DNA of 64,000 nt, from NCBI RefSeq assembly GCF_963677155.1, contig NZ_OY781884.1, forward strand, positions 3,282,501 through 3,346,500. The letters are read 5' to 3'. This DNA is from an uncultured Draconibacterium sp. Its GTDB lineage: Bacteria; Bacteroidota; Bacteroidia; Bacteroidales; Prolixibacteraceae. The translations under genes and the position numbers were made by a program. The notes under the pieces are model-generated. The model searched no databases, had not been told where the DNA came from, and saw only the letters and a list, made by a program, of their open reading frames with translations. Below, piece after piece: positions 16,925 through 26,479 of the stretch. Numbering within the stretch: the stretch's first letter is position 1; each line of letters opens with the position of its first letter.

Positions 16925-18226
16925 CTATAACTCAATATTAACTTTCATATCCAGCCACTTTTCAAGTGTTTCTTTTACCTGCTGTTTTTGTTCTTTAGGT
17001 AAATTCGCAATTCGTGTGTTGTGGCTTCCTTTTGGTTTTACAATTTTCAGGAAATTCGGTTTGTTCGGAACTTCAAACGCCGAAGCCGACCACGGATCCC
17101 ACTCTCCATAAATAAATAGCATTTTTGCATCGGTTTTTTTGATGAATTTCTTCACTTCTTTAGCTGTCTTTTTATTGTATTTAATATCCAGCTCGGGCAG
17201 GTAAATACGGTTTAACCAGCCTTTTGCCGACTTTATCGACAGGTAATCTTTAAACGGTTTTACATCGTAACCGTAATACCCCAGTTCGTGTGCAGCCTGT
17301 ACATAAAACGATTTAAAAATGTCAACACCTTCTCTCGACAGATACATCGGCGATGATACTTTTACCAATTCTGCAAACAAATCTTTTGCCGGTGCATCCA
17401 GTGCCGGAATATCATCTAACGAATTGTCGTATTGCCAAAAGCCATAGGAAAATTCGAGCACTATATAGTCCAGCATTTCGTTGTTGTTTAGCAGAGGATG
17501 TAGATTTTTATCGTTGCAATACTGCTCAAGTAATGGTAGATAAGTCTCCCGATTTTTAAGAATTTGCAGTTGGAATGCCCGTACTTTTGCCCGGCCTTCG
17601 GGCGTGCCAGTGGTATTAGCAATAAAAGGCTGGTGCCGGCCATCTTCAATCCCAAAGTTCAGTGGCCCTACATATGGTACCGAAACGTCAACATCGTTGG
17701 GGTAAAGCCAGCGGTGATAAACAGTTGTTTGCCCGCCTTTGCTAATGCCGGTGCTTATCCATTTTCCAGTATAATATTCTTTCATCATCTGAATGATATG
17801 GTGATGATCGGCAGCAGCATTGCGCACAGTCAGGTAATCATAGTTTATTGGCTCCGGCATCGATTCGCCAAAATAGCGGTGATCCATACAGATTTGATTA
17901 GCTCCAAGTATCGGGCATAATTCGTTAATGTAATCTGGGTTTTCGGAATAAGCACCATTGTAACCTTCGGTGATAAAAACTACAGGCTGGTCAACGCCTT
18001 TGTCGGCGATCAACGCCCGTTGCAAAAAGGTTCCTTTTGACGGATCAGTATGGTCAACAGGCTGCTCTACCATAATTTTGTATTTCGCGACAAAAAAATC
18101 GTTGCAAGGCATTTGTTCAACACTTTTAATCTCGGGTTGATTTTCGAGAAAGGCTTTTAGCGTGGTTTGCGAAAAAGTTACTGCCGACAGCAACAGTAAA
18201 ACCAGCAAGATTTGAAATTTCTTCAT
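16925..18226 (-). CDS. Secreted serine peptidase, S28/S37-like
   Basis: The 433-residue protein has a Sec signal peptide (MKKFQILLVLLLLSAVTFSQ) and an alpha/beta-hydrolase pattern. QPVVFITEGYNGAY precedes the oxyanion region, DHRYFGESMPEP matches the S28/S37 hallmark, GISKGGQT is the nucleophile elbow with the catalytic Ser, WDPWSASAF supplies Asp, and KGSHNTRI supplies His. Families S28 (prolyl carboxypeptidase) and S37 (tripeptidyl aminopeptidase PS-10) share these motifs; the length fits S37 better. It should trim peptides outside the cytoplasm. No partner gene is next to it. Confidence 0.85.
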   Translation of the reverse strand: MKKFQILLVLLLLSAVTFSQTTLKAFLENQPEIKSVEQMPCNDFFVAKYKIMVEQPVDHTDPSKGTFLQRALIADKGVDQPVVFITEGYNGAYSENPDYINELCPILGANQICMDHRYFGESMPEPINYDYLTVRNAAADHHHIIQMMKEYYTGKWISTGISKGGQTTVYHRWLYPNDVDVSVPYVGPLNFGIEDGRHQPFIANTTGTPEGRAKVRAFQLQILKNRETYLPLLEQYCNDKNLHPLLNNNEMLDYIVLEFSYGFWQYDNSLDDIPALDAPAKDLFAELVKVSSPMYLSREGVDIFKSFYVQAAHELGYYGYDVKPFKDYLSIKSAKGWLNRIYLPELDIKYNKKTAKEVKKFIKKTDAKMLFIYGEWDPWSASAFEVPNKPNFLKIVKPKGSHNTRIANLPKEQKQQVKETLEKWLDMKVNIEL

Positions 18227-18319
18227 GAGCTTTATTTTGTATTATGCTTTGACTTTGGTTATCCAAAGCCGTTTTTTGTACATTTGGTTGCAAATAAAAA
18301 ATAATATTCAACTTAAATT

Positions 18320-18433
18320 ATGAGGAAAGCTATAATCTTTATCATTCCTGTTCTGCTATTGGTGTTTCGTGCCGCTACTCAGAAACTTCCTCGTGTTGAA
18401 ATAAAAACTGATCTAGGGAATATGGGGCAATAA
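18320..18433 (+). pseudogene. Remnant of a cyclophilin-type peptidyl-prolyl isomerase
   Basis: A 37-codon ORF reads signal-like MRKAIIFIIPVLLLVFRAATQ, then LPRVEIKTDLGNMGQ and a stop. VEIKTDLGN is the usual first strand of secreted cyclophilins (VEIxTxLGxIxxELYPEKAP), and the match ends after nine residues. The rest of the domain is absent; a GNAT gene begins ten bases later. The likeliest story is a deletion that removed all but the first exported segment of a ppiA-like gene. The match is short, so chance cannot be excluded. Confidence 0.45.
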
Positions 18434-18443
18434 AAATAAAGGA

Positions 18444-19004
18444 ATGAGTAATTCTGAAATAATAACTTTAAAAACTGAACGGCTGAGCTTATTGGAGATT
18501 GAAATGGATGATTTAATAAGCCTGCACCGGTTACATTCAATTCCTGAAGTGGACGAATTTAACACCCTTGGAATTCCAGAATCAATAAAAGATACAGAGA
18601 AATTTGTAAGGCAACAGTTAGAGGCTAAGAGTAAAATTCCGCGAAGTTCTTTTATGTGGAAAGTTTTGCTGAAAGATTCAGGAGCCTTTATTGGTGTGGC
18701 TGGATTTTCATTGTCGAATAATAAGTTTAAGCTTGGTGAAATTTACTACAAACTCGATCCTGCTTATTGGGGAAAAGGTTATGCCACTGAACTTGCAAAA
18801 CGGCTGGTTTTGCTGGGGTTTGACACTTTTTACCTACACAAAGTGGAGGCAGGTGTAGCCACCGAAAATATAAAATCAGTAAAAGTGCTGGAAAAAATTG
18901 GAATGACCCGCGAGGGACTGCGCCGAAAAATTTTACCCATACGCGGAGAGTGGAAAGATAATTTCCATTACGCCATTGTTGAAGACGATCCGCGTGATTA
19001 TTAA
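18444..19004 (+). CDS. GNAT-family N-acetyltransferase (RimJ/RimL-like)
   Basis: The 186-residue protein begins LKTERLSLLEIEMDDLISLHRL, typical of the RimJ/RimL branch, and contains the acetyl-CoA-binding strand and loop YYKLDPAYWGKGYATELAKRLVLLGFD (RxxGxG/A variant WGKGYATE). It closes with HKVEAGVATENIKSVKVLEKIGMTREGLRRK. It would acetylate an amino group on a protein or small molecule; the target is unknown. AAAGGA lies six bases before the ATG. A degenerate cyclophilin remnant precedes it. Confidence 0.9.
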   Translation: MSNSEIITLKTERLSLLEIEMDDLISLHRLHSIPEVDEFNTLGIPESIKDTEKFVRQQLEAKSKIPRSSFMWKVLLKDSGAFIGVAGFSLSNNKFKLGEIYYKLDPAYWGKGYATELAKRLVLLGFDTFYLHKVEAGVATENIKSVKVLEKIGMTREGLRRKILPIRGEWKDNFHYAIVEDDPRDY

Positions 19005-19080
19005 AAACTTCTTCAGGTTACGCAACCAATCCAGTCTTACCTTCATCATGTAATAAACATAAAAATCAAATTTTACTGGT

Positions 19081-19479
19081 ATGAAAAAATTGCTTTTACT
19101 TATTAGTTTATTCACAATCATTTCGTGTTCGAAGGATAAAGATTCACTCATTGGTATATGGGATGATAACATCAAACTATCTCAAAAAGAAGTTGAATTT
19201 GATGCCAGTGAAAACTCAGTAACCATAACAACTGAAGGTGAGTGGTGGTGGATTGATAGTATTAAATTTGATGGAGAATATCCAAGTCTGGAAGGTCTAC
19301 ACAATAGTTCTGATGACTTTATAATTGAAGAGCCTGAATTTAAGATTGAGCGAAAAAATGCCACTGAGATTTATATTACTATGAGCGAAAACCCTGGAGA
19401 TAGTCCAAGGGAGCTGCGTATTGTTCTGGAGGCTGGAGATTATTTCGATTATATTATGGTTACTCAAACGGCTAATTAG
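19081..19479 (+). CDS. Small lipoprotein, hypothetical
   Basis: The 132-residue protein has a lipobox (TIISC, Cys16) and an acidic, beta-rich body beginning SLIGIWDDNIKLSQKEVEF, a GxWxD start seen in lipocalin-like lipoproteins of this phylum. WWWIDSIKFDGE is a striking aromatic cluster. No family is certain. It is followed at once by a terminator. Confidence 0.75.
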   Translation: MKKLLLLISLFTIISCSKDKDSLIGIWDDNIKLSQKEVEFDASENSVTITTEGEWWWIDSIKFDGEYPSLEGLHNSSDDFIIEEPEFKIERKNATEIYITMSENPGDSPRELRIVLEAGDYFDYIMVTQTAN

Positions 19480-19498
19480 AAAGAAATTACGTAAATAG

Positions 19499-19530
19499 AA
19501 AAGGGCTGCCTTTAGGTAGCCCTTTTTTAT
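19499..19530 (+). terminator. Intrinsic terminator of the small lipoprotein gene
   Basis: A 12-bp stem (19499-19510 with 19515-19526, one G-T pair), TTTA loop and T run. Confidence 0.85.
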
Positions 19531-19547
19531 TTATTGCATTAATGATT

Positions 19548-19874
19548 TTAATCTTCATCCTCTATAAATCCTGTTTTTCGCGTATCAATAGCCTGGTAAG
19601 TAACATCTGGTTCGTCGCCAAACGAAATTTCGAATGATATTTTCGTTACATTACAGGTAGTTGAAAGGCCTGCATCAGGCTCAATCCATCTATTTGAAAG
19701 GGTAATGGTAGTATCTGAATTGATGTAATCAAGTCCGCTTCCGCCAAATGTAAGGTCTGCAATGTTTCCCGGACATTTAAACGTCATGTTTTTCCAGTTT
19801 CTATTGTCCGAAATCCACATCTCGGGAACCACATCATCGGCAGTATTAAAAGTCAGTACTTTAAAATAGCTGGT
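19548..19874 (-). pseudogene. Headless fragment of a Bacteroidota lipoprotein gene
   Basis: An open frame of about 108 codons runs from an upstream TGA near 19875 to the stop at 19548. It reads TSYFKVLTFNTADDVVPEMWISDNRNWKNMTFKCPGNIADL and onward, a protein-like beta-rich sequence with two Cys. There is no ATG near its beginning (only a GTG and an internal ATG) and no signal peptide, although its neighbours are secreted lipoproteins. It also lies beyond the terminator of the upstream gene. I read it as the C-terminal part of a lipoprotein that lost its head. A short cytoplasmic protein starting at the GTG (19832) is less likely. Confidence 0.45.
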
Positions 19875-19926
19875 TCATGTACTTAAAGATGGAGATCACT
19901 TAATTAATTACTTTACAAAAGCAAAA

Positions 19927-19953
19927 AGCCGGCTCCCTTTATGAGAGCCGGCT
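19927..19953 (-). terminator. Terminator of the sus-type operon
   Basis: A perfect 9-bp G/C-rich stem AGCCGGCTC/GAGCCGGCT (19927-19935 with 19945-19953) is followed on the minus strand by TTTTT. It ends the SusC-SusD-lipoprotein transcript. Confidence 0.85.
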
Positions 19954-19979
19954 GTATATTATAAAATATACACAATCTT

Positions 19980-20855
19980 CTATTCCGATGGTGTTAGTTT
20001 AAATGATAAATTGTTGCCATCCAGGAAATTAGTTGAGAACTGTACGGTAACAGTAATTTCACCGCCGTTTTTTTGTGCAGTTCCAGAAACCGGAAAGTTA
20101 GATTCGTAGCCTCCGGCACCTCCAAAAGTTGACAGTACAAATTGCCCATTTCCTATATGGAAGATAACATTGCTAAGTTGCGGGATAAAATCATATGTTT
20201 TTGGAATTACATTCATAGAAATATCTTGCAAACTAAACTGTGATCTAGATGTACCTGGAACAACAGTTATTTGATAATTATTAATTGTCTCATCTGGATT
20301 TACTCCGTTAAAATCGCTTGAAATTAAAGAGGCAGTATATGAACCCTCAATCTGCTCTTCTAGAGGAGAGGCAAAGTAAGAGCGGAAATCCGGGAATGCT
20401 TCCGTAAGGGCATCATCGTTAAATTTGATATCTGGGTCGTCAAACTCAATCATAAACGACCAGTCAATAAAATCACCACCTACTACCTCTTCTGGAGTAA
20501 CTTCGAAACCCGAAACGGCATCGGAAATATTAATAACCACATCTTTCGGTATCTCAGATGCTGGAATTGTCATATGCACAATAGGGTCGCTACCGTTAAA
20601 TGACTTGCTAATGACTACTTGTTTAAAATCGGAGTATTGTCCAACAGTGGCAACATTCATTTTAAATTTTAGTGCTGTATTTGCCGCATCGGCAACATCA
20701 AAGATCTTTGGTGTAAGAAATGTTACATTGGGCATTACTCCACCCAGATCAGTTCCTTCCATAACGTAAGATTGTTTTTCAAACTCGTCCTTGCATGAAA
20801 CGAACAAAATTAATACTGAGAGAATCAGTACAATAGGTTTAAATATATTTTTCAT
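19980..20855 (-). CDS. Lipoprotein associated with the SusC/SusD pair
   Basis: The 291-residue protein has a lipobox (LFVSC, Cys21) and a beta-rich body that I do not match to a named domain. It sits 12 bases after the susD-like gene and before the operon's terminator, the position usually taken by SusE/SusF-like surface lipoproteins or the substrate-specific third component. VTFLTPKIFDVADAANTALKFKMNVATVGQYSDFKQVVISKSF resembles the first Ig-like domain of such proteins. A role in ligand capture at the cell surface is inferred from position. No catalytic motif is visible. Confidence 0.75.
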   Translation of the reverse strand: MKNIFKPIVLILSVLILFVSCKDEFEKQSYVMEGTDLGGVMPNVTFLTPKIFDVADAANTALKFKMNVATVGQYSDFKQVVISKSFNGSDPIVHMTIPASEIPKDVVINISDAVSGFEVTPEEVVGGDFIDWSFMIEFDDPDIKFNDDALTEAFPDFRSYFASPLEEQIEGSYTASLISSDFNGVNPDETINNYQITVVPGTSRSQFSLQDISMNVIPKTYDFIPQLSNVIFHIGNGQFVLSTFGGAGGYESNFPVSGTAQKNGGEITVTVQFSTNFLDGNNLSFKLTPSE

Positions 20856-20867
20856 GTGTTTATCATT

Positions 20868-22346
20868 TTAATTATCCCAAAATACTTTCATGTTATTCTC
20901 CAGAGCTTCAGGTGCATTTGGATTGGAATTCAGTTCGTCATTTGGATATGGATATCGGTTAGCAACTACATTGTTACTTGCAGTAAGAGGATCAGGAAGT
21001 ACTGGGTAACCGGTTCTTCTGTAATCGTTCCAAGCTTCAATGGCATTCCCAAACATGGCGATCCATTTCTCTTGCATAACTACAGCAAGTTTTTCTTCAT
21101 TAGTCGCGGCATTATCAAACATATCCAATACAGAGGTAATGTATGCATTTCTAACATCATCAGTAATATCGGGTGCACTTAATGAATTGATTTCTGTAAA
21201 AGTGGCTTTTAATGCATCCTCCAGCAAGTTCTTAGGAGTATCCGATACATTGGCATCAAGAGCCAAAGCTGCTTCACATTCGATAAATAAACGCATAACA
21301 TTTGTAATCATTCTATAGCGACCGTTTCCGGTAGCATCGCTACCACCAGCAGTCTCCGCTTCTCCGTTATCGTATTTTCCGCCAACCGGATACAGTCCTT
21401 GAATTGAACGAGTATCACCATCATTCCCGGTAGGTGTAGGATCTCCGGTATATCTCCCTTCAAAATCAGTATTTTGATTGTAGAAATAATATGGAAGTCT
21501 AGGATCTGATTTATCGAACATTGTGTCGTAGAAGAATTTGTTTACATATGCTTCACCTTTTGTTTCATAATCTGTAATGAATCCAGGGTGACGATTTTCG
21601 GGACTGGTGGAAGTTCCAAACTGGAATAGGAAATCATCAGAATTTTTGCTCATCAAATTTCCCGAAGCTACAAGATTCTCTATTTGCGTTTTTGCAAGTC
21701 CGGGGTCTGTCAACCTGATTTGATTATACATTTTAAGTTTTAGAGTATAACCCATCTTTTTCCATGAGTTGATATCACCATTATATACCAGGTCTACACT
21801 TGACAAATCGGCAGCTAAGTCTGGCAATGGTTTATCAAGATCGGCGATTGCTTCATCAATAAGTAAAAATAAGTTATCGTAAACTGAACTTGCTTCATCA
21901 AATTCAGGGAATTCGAACTCGGGATTGTTTGCTTGAGAAAATGGGATATCGTTCCATAAATCAACCATTATGCTGTACGCATAAGCTTTATAAAGTTTGG
22001 CAACGCCTACAAAATGATAGTTCTCAGTTTCTGTTGCTTTGATAATTACTTGTTCAAGATCGGCTAAACCACCGGCATATAATGCGAACCTCCATCCATT
22101 TGAAACATCTGAAGGTGTAATATTCCAGGAATCATATCTGCCAGAAAAGTATTGAACATTATCTGATGCTATACGATTTAATGCGTTTGAAAAGCCAAAA
22201 ACAATGCCCGCCTGACCTGCCGGCAAAAGTTGCACAATCGTTGCATCTGAAGGATCATTGGGATTATCGTTGATGTCCAGAAAATCGTCACAGGCATTAA
22301 ATACTAATGCCAAAGAGATTAATAGGCTGAATAATATCTTTTTCAT
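20868..22346 (-). CDS. SusD/RagB-family outer-membrane lipoprotein
   Basis: The lipobox (VFNAC, Cys19) is followed by DDFLDINDNPNDPSDATIVQLLPAGQ, the typical N-terminus of the SusD-like_2 group. TPR-like helices follow (VAKLYKAYAYSIMVDLWNDIPFSQA) and near the C-terminus comes EKWIAMFGNAIEAWNDYRRTGYP, a strong SusD hallmark. SusD proteins lie on the cell surface over a SusC barrel and capture the nutrient. The 492-residue length fits. The gene follows susC with 17 bases between them. No glycoside hydrolase is nearby, so the substrate may be a peptide or other oligomer. Confidence 0.95.
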   Translation of the reverse strand: MKKILFSLLISLALVFNACDDFLDINDNPNDPSDATIVQLLPAGQAGIVFGFSNALNRIASDNVQYFSGRYDSWNITPSDVSNGWRFALYAGGLADLEQVIIKATETENYHFVGVAKLYKAYAYSIMVDLWNDIPFSQANNPEFEFPEFDEASSVYDNLFLLIDEAIADLDKPLPDLAADLSSVDLVYNGDINSWKKMGYTLKLKMYNQIRLTDPGLAKTQIENLVASGNLMSKNSDDFLFQFGTSTSPENRHPGFITDYETKGEAYVNKFFYDTMFDKSDPRLPYYFYNQNTDFEGRYTGDPTPTGNDGDTRSIQGLYPVGGKYDNGEAETAGGSDATGNGRYRMITNVMRLFIECEAALALDANVSDTPKNLLEDALKATFTEINSLSAPDITDDVRNAYITSVLDMFDNAATNEEKLAVVMQEKWIAMFGNAIEAWNDYRRTGYPVLPDPLTASNNVVANRYPYPNDELNSNPNAPEALENNMKVFWDN

Positions 22347-22363
22347 TGTTTAATAATTTTCGA

Positions 22364-25300
22364 TTAAAAATTAACTTTAAGACTAAGTGCAAATCTACGT
22401 GCATTAGGTATGTAGTAGAAGTCAACACCCTGTCTGTTACCTGCTCCATATCCATTGGTTTCAGGATCGATATGTGGAATATTAGGAGCATACATCCACA
22501 AATTCCTTCCTATTAAGGTTAAATTTAATCCTTCTACCGGAAGTTTATTTAGCATTTTTTTCGGAAGTGAATAGCCCAGTGTTACTTCACGTAATCTAAA
22601 AGTTGTGGCATCAAAAATACCTGATTCAAACCCGGGGAATCCGCTAAAATAATAGTCATTAGTAGTGATAATGATTTTATTTGGAACTTTTTTCCCGTCA
22701 ACAAGCATTGGCTTGCTCGGGTCTTCCGGATCTGCTAACACACCTTTGATAATTCTACCCGCTTCACGATTGTCTGCCGTTTCAACAACAACGCCACGTT
22801 CACGGAGAGAACTAACGGTGTTACTGTATAAATCTCCGCCTTTTTTATATGAGATTAAGAAGCCAAATGATAATCCTTTATACTTTAATTGATTATCTAA
22901 CGACATAATATAATCCGGATTTGGATCAGCAGCAACCGAAGGAGTCGTTTCTTGAGTTGCGTATCCCGTTTCGGGGTTAATTAACAAATTACCTTCATCA
23001 TCACGTCGTAATTTTTCAATTTCCAAATTTCCAAATGATTCTCCTACCCGATGTACAATATCAAAACCAGTGAAGTTTGTGCCTACACTTATTTGATCAA
23101 TTCCTTCATATAGTTCAACAATCTTAGATCGGTTTTTGCTAAAGTTGTAATTCATTTCCCATTTCAGGCCGTTTGGGTTATAAATTGGGCGTGCTTTAAT
23201 GGCCATTTCATAACCTTTGTTTGTTATTTTTCCGGCATTTTTAACTTCCTGAGTATAACCGGTTGAGGCCGGGATGGTTACCATAAAAATTTGATCCTCG
23301 GTTGAACGATCGTAATAGGTTAGGTCAAATCCAAGTCTTGAATTAAAAAGCTGAATATCAGCTCCAAATTCATAATCTCTTGTGATTTCTGGTTTAAGGT
23401 TATTATTCCCCCTGACATTTCCAACCTCTAATGCGGCAACAGAACCAAATGGGAATTCAAATCCGGCAACGTTATTTCCGTAATTTGGGTTTACGGTATA
23501 AGTTGTTTTTGTTAAATAGGTGTCAGCGTCGCTTCCGATCCGTGATACTCCTCCATATACTTTTAGGTATGAAAGAATCGGGGAATCTATTTTTAGAGCA
23601 TCGGTTACAATAACGGAAGCAGTTGCTGAAGGATAAAAATAGTTGTTATTATCAATCGGCAAGGTCGAAGACCAATCATTACGAGCGGTCATATTCAGGA
23701 AAGCCCAATTCTTGTAACCCAGTGTGATGTCGCCAAATACACCTACTAGTCGTGCCTTATCGAGATCGTTATTGAAATTGTCTCCGGGGACAATGCTCTT
23801 TGTATTTTGAATACGATTAATACCATGAACAATAATGTCATTTCCAATAAATCCTTGTCGATCCATCGTTGTTTGATTTACATTGTATCCGCCGATAGCA
23901 GTTAATTCAAAATCACCCGCTATTTTTTTGTTGAACGTAAGCAGTAGATTTGATTCAATTTCAGAATAAGTAATGTCATCATCGAATATCGCACCTTTTT
24001 TTCCGTTGTACTGAGTACTCTTTGCATAAATTTGCTGCCTTCTATCGGTATAAACATTAAATCCTAGCTTATAGCTTAGTTTCAAACCTTTAATAATGCT
24101 GTAATTGAATGAACCATAACCGAATGTTCGATTTACATTACTGGTAAAAGTGTTCTCTTGTGAGATATAATATGGATTGTCATAATCTGTCCGATAATGG
24201 ATGTTTTCTTTTGTAATAGGATCTATATATGGGAACCCGGATAGATTATAACTTCTTGGAATGATCCAAAGCTGACCAAATATATTGGTATTTGTTACTC
24301 CAAAACCTCCGATTGGGGCACCATTCTGTTTAGTATTAACAAAAGTTAGAGAGGCACCAACAGTAAGCTTATCACCTACCTTTTTATTTCCCGCTGCTTT
24401 TATAGAGTATTTATCTAATCCCGAGTTAGGAATAAAACTATTGTGATTGGATGAAGATATACTTGTTATGAAATTAGTGTTTTCATCTCCTCCTGAAATA
24501 CTTAGCGAATTTTCAAGAACAACTCCTGTTTCAAAAAAGTCGGAAACATTATTGGGAAATGCTTTGTATGGAACCGTATTCCCTAAATGATTAACATATG
24601 ATATAACGCCGTTATCGTTAAAAAGAAAGTCGCCGCCAATTCCATTTCCATCTAAATCAGGAGCATCAAAACGTGGGCCCCATGTGCCAAAGTATCCGCT
24701 GTTGAAATTAAAATTAGCCCCTTGTCCGTATTCATTTTGATACTCTGGCATTTTTGCGGGTTGTTCCATTGCAATCGTTGAAGAAAATGAAACTCGATAA
24801 TCTTTGGTTCCTTCAGTTCCACCCGATCTTGTGGTAATAATTATTACTCCGTTTGATGCTCTTGAACCGTACAATGCCGCGGCAGAACCGCCTTTAAGTA
24901 CCGAAATGGATGCAATATCATTAGGATCAATATCCAATGCTCTATTGGAATAAGTTGCACCATGAATATTCAGATTCTGGGTATTAGATTGGGAATTGTC
25001 GAATGGAATTCCATCAACTACAAAAAGAGGCTGGTTATTCCCCAATGCCGATGAATTTCCTCGTATTGTAATGTTGGTTGACGATCCGGCTGCACCACCA
25101 GACCCTGAAATATTTACCCCTGCAACTCGTCCGCTTAATGCCCTGATAACGTCAGTTTCTACCTTTTGGTTGACTTCATCGCCACCAACCTTTTGAACTG
25201 AATAAGTAAGGCTCCGGGCGTTTCTTTTAATACCTACAGCGGTAACAACAACTTCATCAACACCAATGGATTCTGCTTTGAGAACCGCGTTGTAGACTGT

Positions 25301-25561
25301 TGCGTCGGTAATCAGAACTTCTTTGGTCTGCATACCTACAAACGAGAATTTCAGCATCTCGTTCTTGGGGGCGGTGAGTTCGAAAAATCCGTCAATGTCG
25401 GTGGTAGTTCCGATAGTCGTTCCTTTTACTACAACCGAAACACCGGGAATGGGTAGTCCATCGTCGGACGAAGTAACCGTTCCCCTAATTTGCTTTGTTT
25501 GTGCGAATAACATACTTACTCCACAGACTAAAGCCATAACTAATAGAAGTAGTTTTTTCAT
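22364..25561 (-). CDS. SusC/RagA-family TonB-linked outer-membrane transporter
   Basis: From the ATG at 25561 the protein has a signal peptide (MKKLLLLVMALVCGVSMLFAQ) and a carboxypeptidase-like domain (IRGTVTSSDDGLPIPGVSVVVKGT). The SusC-specific motif VVVTAVGIKRNARSLTYSVQKV and a plug domain with VDGIPFDNS and DIASISVLKGGSAAALYGSRASNGVIIITT come next. A beta barrel follows and ends in F. It imports a substrate across the outer membrane using TonB energy, with the neighbouring SusD as lid. The frame continues 30 codons further upstream, but those residues cover leader hairpins and should not be translated. No anti-sigma/ECF sigma pair lies next to it. Confidence 0.95.
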   Translation of the reverse strand: MKKLLLLVMALVCGVSMLFAQTKQIRGTVTSSDDGLPIPGVSVVVKGTTIGTTTDIDGFFELTAPKNEMLKFSFVGMQTKEVLITDATVYNAVLKAESIGVDEVVVTAVGIKRNARSLTYSVQKVGGDEVNQKVETDVIRALSGRVAGVNISGSGGAAGSSTNITIRGNSSALGNNQPLFVVDGIPFDNSQSNTQNLNIHGATYSNRALDIDPNDIASISVLKGGSAAALYGSRASNGVIIITTRSGGTEGTKDYRVSFSSTIAMEQPAKMPEYQNEYGQGANFNFNSGYFGTWGPRFDAPDLDGNGIGGDFLFNDNGVISYVNHLGNTVPYKAFPNNVSDFFETGVVLENSLSISGGDENTNFITSISSSNHNSFIPNSGLDKYSIKAAGNKKVGDKLTVGASLTFVNTKQNGAPIGGFGVTNTNIFGQLWIIPRSYNLSGFPYIDPITKENIHYRTDYDNPYYISQENTFTSNVNRTFGYGSFNYSIIKGLKLSYKLGFNVYTDRRQQIYAKSTQYNGKKGAIFDDDITYSEIESNLLLTFNKKIAGDFELTAIGGYNVNQTTMDRQGFIGNDIIVHGINRIQNTKSIVPGDNFNNDLDKARLVGVFGDITLGYKNWAFLNMTARNDWSSTLPIDNNNYFYPSATASVIVTDALKIDSPILSYLKVYGGVSRIGSDADTYLTKTTYTVNPNYGNNVAGFEFPFGSVAALEVGNVRGNNNLKPEITRDYEFGADIQLFNSRLGFDLTYYDRSTEDQIFMVTIPASTGYTQEVKNAGKITNKGYEMAIKARPIYNPNGLKWEMNYNFSKNRSKIVELYEGIDQISVGTNFTGFDIVHRVGESFGNLEIEKLRRDDEGNLLINPETGYATQETTPSVAADPNPDYIMSLDNQLKYKGLSFGFLISYKKGGDLYSNTVSSLRERGVVVETADNREAGRIIKGVLADPEDPSKPMLVDGKKVPNKIIITTNDYYFSGFPGFESGIFDATTFRLREVTLGYSLPKKMLNKLPVEGLNLTLIGRNLWMYAPNIPHIDPETNGYGAGNRQGVDFYYIPNARRFALSLKVNF

Positions 25562-25612
25562 ATGATTCAATTTGTTGATTAATAAGCTATCAGGCGAAAC
25601 TTGCACTTTAAA

Positions 25613-25765
25613 CCTGTCCCGCAACAGACAGGCTATCGGTGTTTGTTTCACTGATAAAAATTTATGTTTTACTCAAGCGTTTTTACCCTTCGCTTTCTTT
25701 GCCTTCTCAAAAAAAGGAAACTCCCGTCGGGGAAACGGGAGTTTTATTATCTGCCAGCCGGCCAG
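25613..25765 (-). promoter_or_regulatory. Structured leader of susC with terminator-like hairpin
   Basis: Reading toward susC the leader can form four hairpins. TTATCTG/CAGATAA lies near 25747-25771. A perfect 10-bp G/C-rich stem (25735-25744 with 25718-25727) is followed within two bases by a seven-T run (intrinsic-terminator form). An ATCGGTG/CACTGAT arm pair lies at 25635-25655. CCTGTC/GACAGG lies at 25613-25632. The terminator-like hairpin is about 155 bases before the susC start, as expected for attenuation. The other 700 bases of this gap (25772-26479) show no gene. Confidence 0.5.
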
Positions 25766-26479
25766 ATAATTGCACTTTTTACATTTTAAATGCTGTTTAA
25801 TCGTGTTTCTATGTAAAAAAAGGAGTGCCTCTGTTAACGTTTCTAATTTCCCCGAATCCCCTGTTTAATTATGTTTTCTAACCAAAAATATTTTAAGTAT
25901 TTTTTTGGTATTTTAACTTTTGTTCAAACATAAAAAAAGCACAAATACACTGCGATTTTTATCAACCAACGGTAAGCATTGGTCGGTTAACGCCACTGAT
26001 ATTTAGATATTCGCAAGAATATTGGTTGCTGTGTTATTTGTAGACGAGAAATGGTATCTGGTCGATAGAAACGTTGTATTTATATTTATTTTATGTTGTA
26101 TATGTTCCTCTGTTGTACTATATTAAGGCATGTAAAATGTGCAAAGATTAAAAAATGTGCATAAGGAATGAAGCAGGTAGGGAGGAATGTAAAGTTTCTT
26201 TATTTGGTTGGAGGTTGAAAAAGCAATGCGTCAGTATGTGTTTGAATTCAGAAAAAACACTTCTGGATTGTGGGAGTGGGCAATTAACGAAGTCGATACA
26301 GGAAAAATAATGATGTGAAGTAGGACGCGCTTATTATTTTTATAAATTACATCATTACAAAAACTCGAAAGGGGAGGCTGAAATAATCTTTTCAGAAAAG
26401 TTGTTATAAGCGATAACCTGGATTGTGGGCGATACATTGAAAGCTGGCAAAATTGTATGATCATTTAGAATAAATAGCA

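Noticed and set aside
22364-25651. SusC start 30 codons further upstream, at 25651
   Set aside because: Those codons cover leader hairpins and would put a charged stretch before a perfect signal peptide; the ATG at 25561 is used instead.
26231-26464. 77-codon minus-strand frame between susC and the kinase
   Set aside because: No signal, domain or ribosome site, and its residues look like translated non-coding A/T-rich DNA.
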